Assembly: GCF_964656455.1 (NCBI RefSeq)
Contig: NC_135714.1
Span: forward strand, 122,754,131-122,818,130
Origin: Halichoerus grypus
Lineage: Eukaryota > Chordata > Mammalia > Carnivora > Phocidae
Direction of reading: 5' to 3'
DNA: 64,000 nt
Shown: piece after piece, positions 60,129-64,000 of the stretch
How positions within the stretch are numbered: the stretch's first letter is position 1
Layout: each line of letters opens with the position of its first letter
Position numbers and translations under genes: made by a program
The notes under the pieces: generated by a model
Told to the model about the DNA's origin: nothing
The model's database searches: none
Seen by the model: the letters and a program-made list of their open reading frames with translations, nothing else

Positions 60129-60286
60129 AATGCTCACCCACCAATGTCAGGTCTCAGACTTCTTTCTCTATGTGTTTTTGTTTTGTTTGTTTCATTTTGT
60201 TTTTATTAATGCTCACCCACCAATGTCAGGTCTCAGACTTCTTTCTCTATGTGTTTTTGTTTTGTTTGTTTCATTTTGTTTTTATT
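60129..60286. repeat. Perfect 79-bp tandem duplication
   Basis: Copy one is 60129-60207 and copy two 60208-60286. Each starts aatgctcacccaccaatgtc and ends cattttgtttttatt. I see no mismatch between them. Confidence 0.93.
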
Positions 60287-60760
60287 TGAGAATATGTGTA
60301 AATTTGTACCCTATCCACATAAATTTATCTTCGTGGAACCCATTCAATTATTTTTAGCATCAACAAATTTCAATGAAAACTTATTTTTCCAATGTCTTCA
60401 ATTGAGCTAATATCAGATTAAGATGAATTATTTTCACAGTGATACCTTTTTTAGGAACAAATAATTATTACTAGAAACTATTAAATCACACAATATACAG
60501 AGTAAGATTGAAAAAGACGCAGAGAGAAATGAGATTCATACTGAAGAGTGCTTCATTCTGTTAGTTGAGGCTGCCATAACAAAGTACCACAGACTGGAGG
60601 CTTAAATGACAGAAATTCATTTTCTCACAGTTCTGGAGGTGAGAGGCCAAACTCAGGATGTCAGCACAGGTGGTTTTTTTCTAGGCCTCTCTCCTTGGTT
60701 TATAGGTGTCTGCCTTCTCTCTGTGTCTGCACATAGTCTTCCCTCTGTACCTGTCTGTGT

Positions 60761-60969
60761 TATTTATTTATTTATTTATTTAAAGATTTTATTTATTTAT
60801 TTGACAGAGAGATAGAGAGCACAAGTAGGCAGAGAGGCAGGCAGAGGGAGAGGGAGAAGCAGGCTCTCCGCTGAGCAGGAAGTCTGATGCGGGGCTCGAT
60901 CCCAGGACCCCGGGATTATGACCTGAGCCGAAGGCAGCCGATTAACCAACTGAGCCACCCAGGCACCCC
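60761..60969 (-). mobile_element. Can-SINE, first of a tandem pair
   Basis: Reverse orientation from the T-rich tail after ctgtctgtgt (60751-60760) to gagccacccaggcacccc. Confidence 0.93.
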
Positions 60970-60976
60970 TGTGTTT

Positions 60977-61192
60977 TTCTTTTTTCCCAAGATTTTATTT
61001 ATTTATTTGAGAGAGAGAGAGAGCATGAGCAGGGGGAGGGGCAGAGGGAGAGGGATAAACAGACTCCCCACTGAGCAAGGAGCCTGACGAGGGCCTGACA
61101 CGGGGCTCCACAAGGGGCTCGATCCCAGGACCCCAGGATCACCACCTGAGCCAAAGGAAGACACTTAACCAACTGAGCCACTCAGGTGCCCC
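60977..61192 (-). mobile_element. Can-SINE, second of a tandem pair
   Basis: Reverse orientation, with a small internal repeat (agcctgacgagggcctgaca). The end is gagccactcaggtgcccc. ctgtctgtgt recurs at 61196-61205, so the pair interrupts the MLT1 LTR at one site. Confidence 0.92.
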
Positions 61193-61363
61193 TGTCTGTC
61201 TGTGTCTTAATCTCCTCTTATAAGGACACCAGTCAGATCAGATCAGGGTCCACCTTTATGATCTCATTTTAACTTAATTAGCTCTTTAATAATCTATCTC
61301 AAAATTCAATAACATTCTGAGGTACCAGAGGTTAGGACTTTGACATATGAATTTTAGAGGAAC

Positions 61364-62676
61364 TTCTTCCTAGAAACATCGCCAAAGGCAAGGGAAGCAA
61401 GGGCAAAAATGAACTATTGGGACTTCATCAAGATAAAAAGCTTTTGCAAAGCAAAGGAAACAGTCAACAAAACCAAAAGACAACTGACAGAATGGGAGAA
61501 GATATTTGCAAATGACATATCAGATAAAGGACTAGTATCCAAAATCTATAAAGAACTCATCAAACTCAACACCAAAAGAACAAAGAATCCAATCAAGAAA
61601 TGGGCAGAAGACATGAACAGACATTTTCCCAAAGAAGACATCCAAATGGCCAACAGACACATGAAAAAGTGTTCAATATCGCTCGGCATCAGGGAAATCC
61701 AAATCAAAACCTCAATGAGATACCACCTCACACCAGTCAGAATGGCTAAAATTAACAAGTCAGGAAATGACAGATGTTGGCGAGGATGCGGAGAAAGGGG
61801 AACCCTCCTACACTGTTGGTGGGAATGCAAGCTGGTGCAGCCACTCTGGAAAACAGTATGGAGGTTCCTCAAAAAGTTGAAAATAGAGCTACCATATGAT
61901 CCAGCAATTGCACTACTGGGTATTTACCCCAAAGATACAAAAGTAGGGACCCGAAAGGCTACATGCACCCCGATGTTTATAGCAGCAATGTCCACAATAG
62001 CCAAACTGTGGAAAGAGCCAAGATGTCCATCAACAGATGAATGGATAAAGAAGATGTGGTATATATATACAATGGAATATTATGCAGCCATCAAAAGAAA
62101 TGAGATCTTGCCATTTGCAACGACGTGGATGGAACAGGAGGGTATTATGCTGAGCGAAATAAGTCAAACAGAGAAAGACATGTATCATATGACCTCACTG
62201 ATATGAGGAATTCTTAATCTCAGGAAACAAACTGAGGGTTGCTGGAGTGGGGGGTGGGGTGGGAGGGATGGGGTGACTGGGTGATGGACACTGGGGAGGG
62301 TATGTGTTCTGGTAAGCGCTGTGAATTGTGCAAGACTGTTGAATCTCAGATCTGTACCTCTGAAACAAATAATGCAATATATGTTAAGAAAGAAAAAAAG
62401 AAGAAGAAGAATGTAGCAGGAGGGGAAGAATGAAGGGGGGGAAATCGGAGGGGGAGAAGAACCATGAGAGACGATGGACTCTGAAAAACAAACTGAGGGT
62501 TCTAGAGGGGAGGGGGGTGGGAGGATGGGTTAGCCTGGTGATGGGTATTGAGGAGGGCACGTTCTGCATGGAGCACTGGGTGTTATGCACAAACAATGAA
62601 TCATGGAACACTATATCTAAAACTAATGATGTAATGTATGGGGATTAACATAACAATAAAAAAATTAAAAAAAAAA
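61364..62676 (+). mobile_element. 5'-truncated young L1 with 11-bp target site duplication
   Basis: It is flanked by tttagaggaac at 61353-61363 and 62677-62687. The insert begins inside ORF2 and keeps a complete 3' UTR with an A-rich tail. An ORF2 tail of 265 codons is open (next entry). It is the most recent event in this nest. Confidence 0.96.
61409..62206 (+). pseudogene. L1 ORF2 C-terminal part, open but 5' truncated
   Basis: The open stretch covers the last 265 or so residues of ORF2, with a perfect CX3CX7HX4C knuckle ([18 protein letters not shown]). It ends in YHMTSLI at the native stop. The endonuclease and reverse transcriptase domains are absent, so it cannot act. Lack of any frame break indicates recent insertion. 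Confidence 0.92.
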
Positions 62677-62707
62677 TTTAGAGGAACATGATTCAGCCCA
62701 TACCATA

Positions 62708-63219
62708 CATCAAATAACAAAACTTTGAGTTTTGTAGCTATGCCAGAATTTTGAAATTATAAAATTAAAATAACAGATAAGGCATGAAATATAATTAACT
62801 ATAAAACTTTATCAAAAGTTTTCAAGTGTAAGTTACTTTTTTTCATCACAAAGGTAGTATGTACTCATAGAAATTTGGAAAACACAAAGTAGAGAATAGC
62901 AGAACAACTGTTTTCTACTACTTATAAGTATTCTTCATGTATTGATGCCTGTCTTCCTAGTCTTCTTCCTCTTCAAGTTAAAAAATAAACACAGTTGTTA
63001 AACATGATACATATGAAATGATACATTCTGTTTTTCAAATATTTACTCAATATAATTTAAACATTTTCCCTTTTATACTTTTCATTAAAAGATTTTTAAC
63101 AGGTGTATTACATCTAGTCAAGAGAAACAGTTTTTTCTTAACCATCCTGCTTCTGGTTAGACGTTTGGATTATCAGTCAGTGTCCTACCAAGAAAACTGT
63201 ACAATTAAACTGGGTAATT
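62708..63219. other. AT-rich intergenic sequence without recognised features
   Basis: No coding signature or named repeat. Confidence 0.4.
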
Positions 63220-64000
63220 GAGGAGATTTTTGAAAAATAGACTTTATTTTTTAGAATAGTTTTGGATTTACATGAAAACTGGATGATAGTACAGACAGTT
63301 CTTATCTACCTTACCACCCAATTTCTTTTATTAACATCTCACCTCAGTATGGTACCTTCGCTGCAATTAATGAACCAATATTGATACTTTGCCCTTAACT
63401 AAAGCCCATAGTTTATTCAGATTTCTTTAATGTTCGTGAAATGTCTTTTTCTGTTTCAGGATCCCAACCCGGATACATTATATTAAGTAGTCAAATACCT
63501 TAGGCACCTCTTGGCTGTGATAGTTTCTTGACATTCTTTGTTTTTCATGACTTTGATAGTTTGAAGAATACTGGTCAGGTATGTTGTAGAATGCTACTCT
63601 AATGGAATTTTTCTGACTTTTTTTTATGATTAGGCTATGGGTTTTGAGAACGTCACAGGTGAAGTGCCATTTTCATTATGTCATATTAAGGGACCATATG
63701 TTAGCTTGATTTATCACTGCTGGTGTTGACCTCAATCACCCTGCTGAAGTCATATTTGTCAGGTTCCTCCACTGTAAAGTTACTCTCCCCCTCCCTTTCC
63801 ATATATATTTATTGGGAAAAAAGTCACTATGTACAGCCCACACTTAAAAAGTAGGGATTTATTCTCCCTCTCCTTGAGGGATATGTATCTCTATATATTA
63901 TTTAAACTTCTTCTGCAAGGGGGATTTGCCTTTTACCCCTATTAATTTTTTTTATTAGTATGGACTAATGGATATATATGTTATTCTTTGGGTTATAATA
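63220..64000 (-). repeat. Old L1 (L1M-type) 3' end, continues past the window
   Basis: Reverse-orientation blocks include aatagttttggatttacatg, tcttttattaacatctcacc, agtatggtaccttcgctgca, cactgctggtgttgacctca and gtcaggttcctccactgtaa. This is a familiar mammalian L1M 3' region. Confidence 0.72.

Larger units (their letters stand above)
60551..62707 (-). repeat. MLT1-type LTR split by two SINEs and one L1
   Basis: LTR blocks are present in order at 60551-60760, 61206-61363 and 62677-62707: gttagttgaggctgccataa, accacagactggaggctta, ttctcacagttctggagg, tataaggacaccagtcagat, cattctgaggtaccagaggt and a gattcagcccatacca end. The intervening blocks are younger insertions. Confidence 0.85.

Noticed and set aside
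3505..61192. tRNA genes inside the Can-SINE heads
   Set aside because: The SINE heads are tRNA-derived but have lost the cloverleaf and belong to retroposons.
3505..61192. CRISPR-like array from the regularly similar repeats
   Set aside because: The similar units are dispersed SINEs in both orientations, kilobases apart, in a mammalian genome.

Overview
The window reads as ordinary nuclear DNA of a carnivoran mammal. The diagnostic feature is a set of about 18 copies of the tRNA-Lys-derived carnivore SINE (Can-SINE), recognisable by its conserved head (ctgggtggctcag, or gagccacccag in reverse), a TC-rich stretch and an AATAAA/A-rich tail. The copies resemble the type I associate with arctoid carnivores (bears, seals, mustelids), and I see no dog-type SINEC_Cf copy. 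That placement comes from memory of the families, not from a database search. Apart from the left edge the window is AT-rich, intergenic and dominated by repeats.

Layout. Positions 1-2410 on the minus strand are the 5' part of the giant first coding exon of a FRAS1-related extracellular matrix gene, most likely FREM3. It has a signal peptide, a FREM N-terminal region and the first CSPG/NG2 repeats, with 803 codons open to the window edge. A GC/CpG-rich promoter and 5' leader follows (about 2411-2900). From about 3 to 5 kb there is a SINE and an L2 remnant. From 5.07 to 10.6 kb lies a decayed gammaretrovirus-like provirus on the minus strand, with two recognisable LTRs, a gag start remnant and an RNase H/integrase remnant. 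From 12.8 to 37 kb there are scattered Can-SINEs, MLT1-type LTRs, an internally deleted Tigger1, two MER5A copies, and L2, MIR and old L1 pieces.

From 37,721 to 43,297 sits a relatively young L1 bounded by an 11-bp target site duplication. Its ORF1 and ORF2 carry frameshifts, and a Can-SINE with its own 16-bp duplication interrupts ORF2 just after its start. From 44 to 52.5 kb there are older L1 pieces, three SINEs and a pentanucleotide satellite. From about 58,490 to 59,640 on the minus strand there is a decayed processed pseudogene of ethanolamine kinase 1 (ETNK1). The unusual repeat-poor AT-rich stretch beside it (about 52.5-58.5 kb) may be its long retrocopied 3' UTR. From 60.5 to 62.7 kb an MLT1 LTR contains two SINEs and a 1.3-kb 5'-truncated young L1. 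The window ends in an old L1 3' end.

There is no operon-like organisation and no CRISPR array, and I found no tRNA or rRNA gene and no new gene system. The only likely functional coding sequence is the FREM3-like exon. The main observations are that intact edge-running exon, the ETNK1 retrocopy and its possible 6-kb extent, and several cleanly dated nested insertions.
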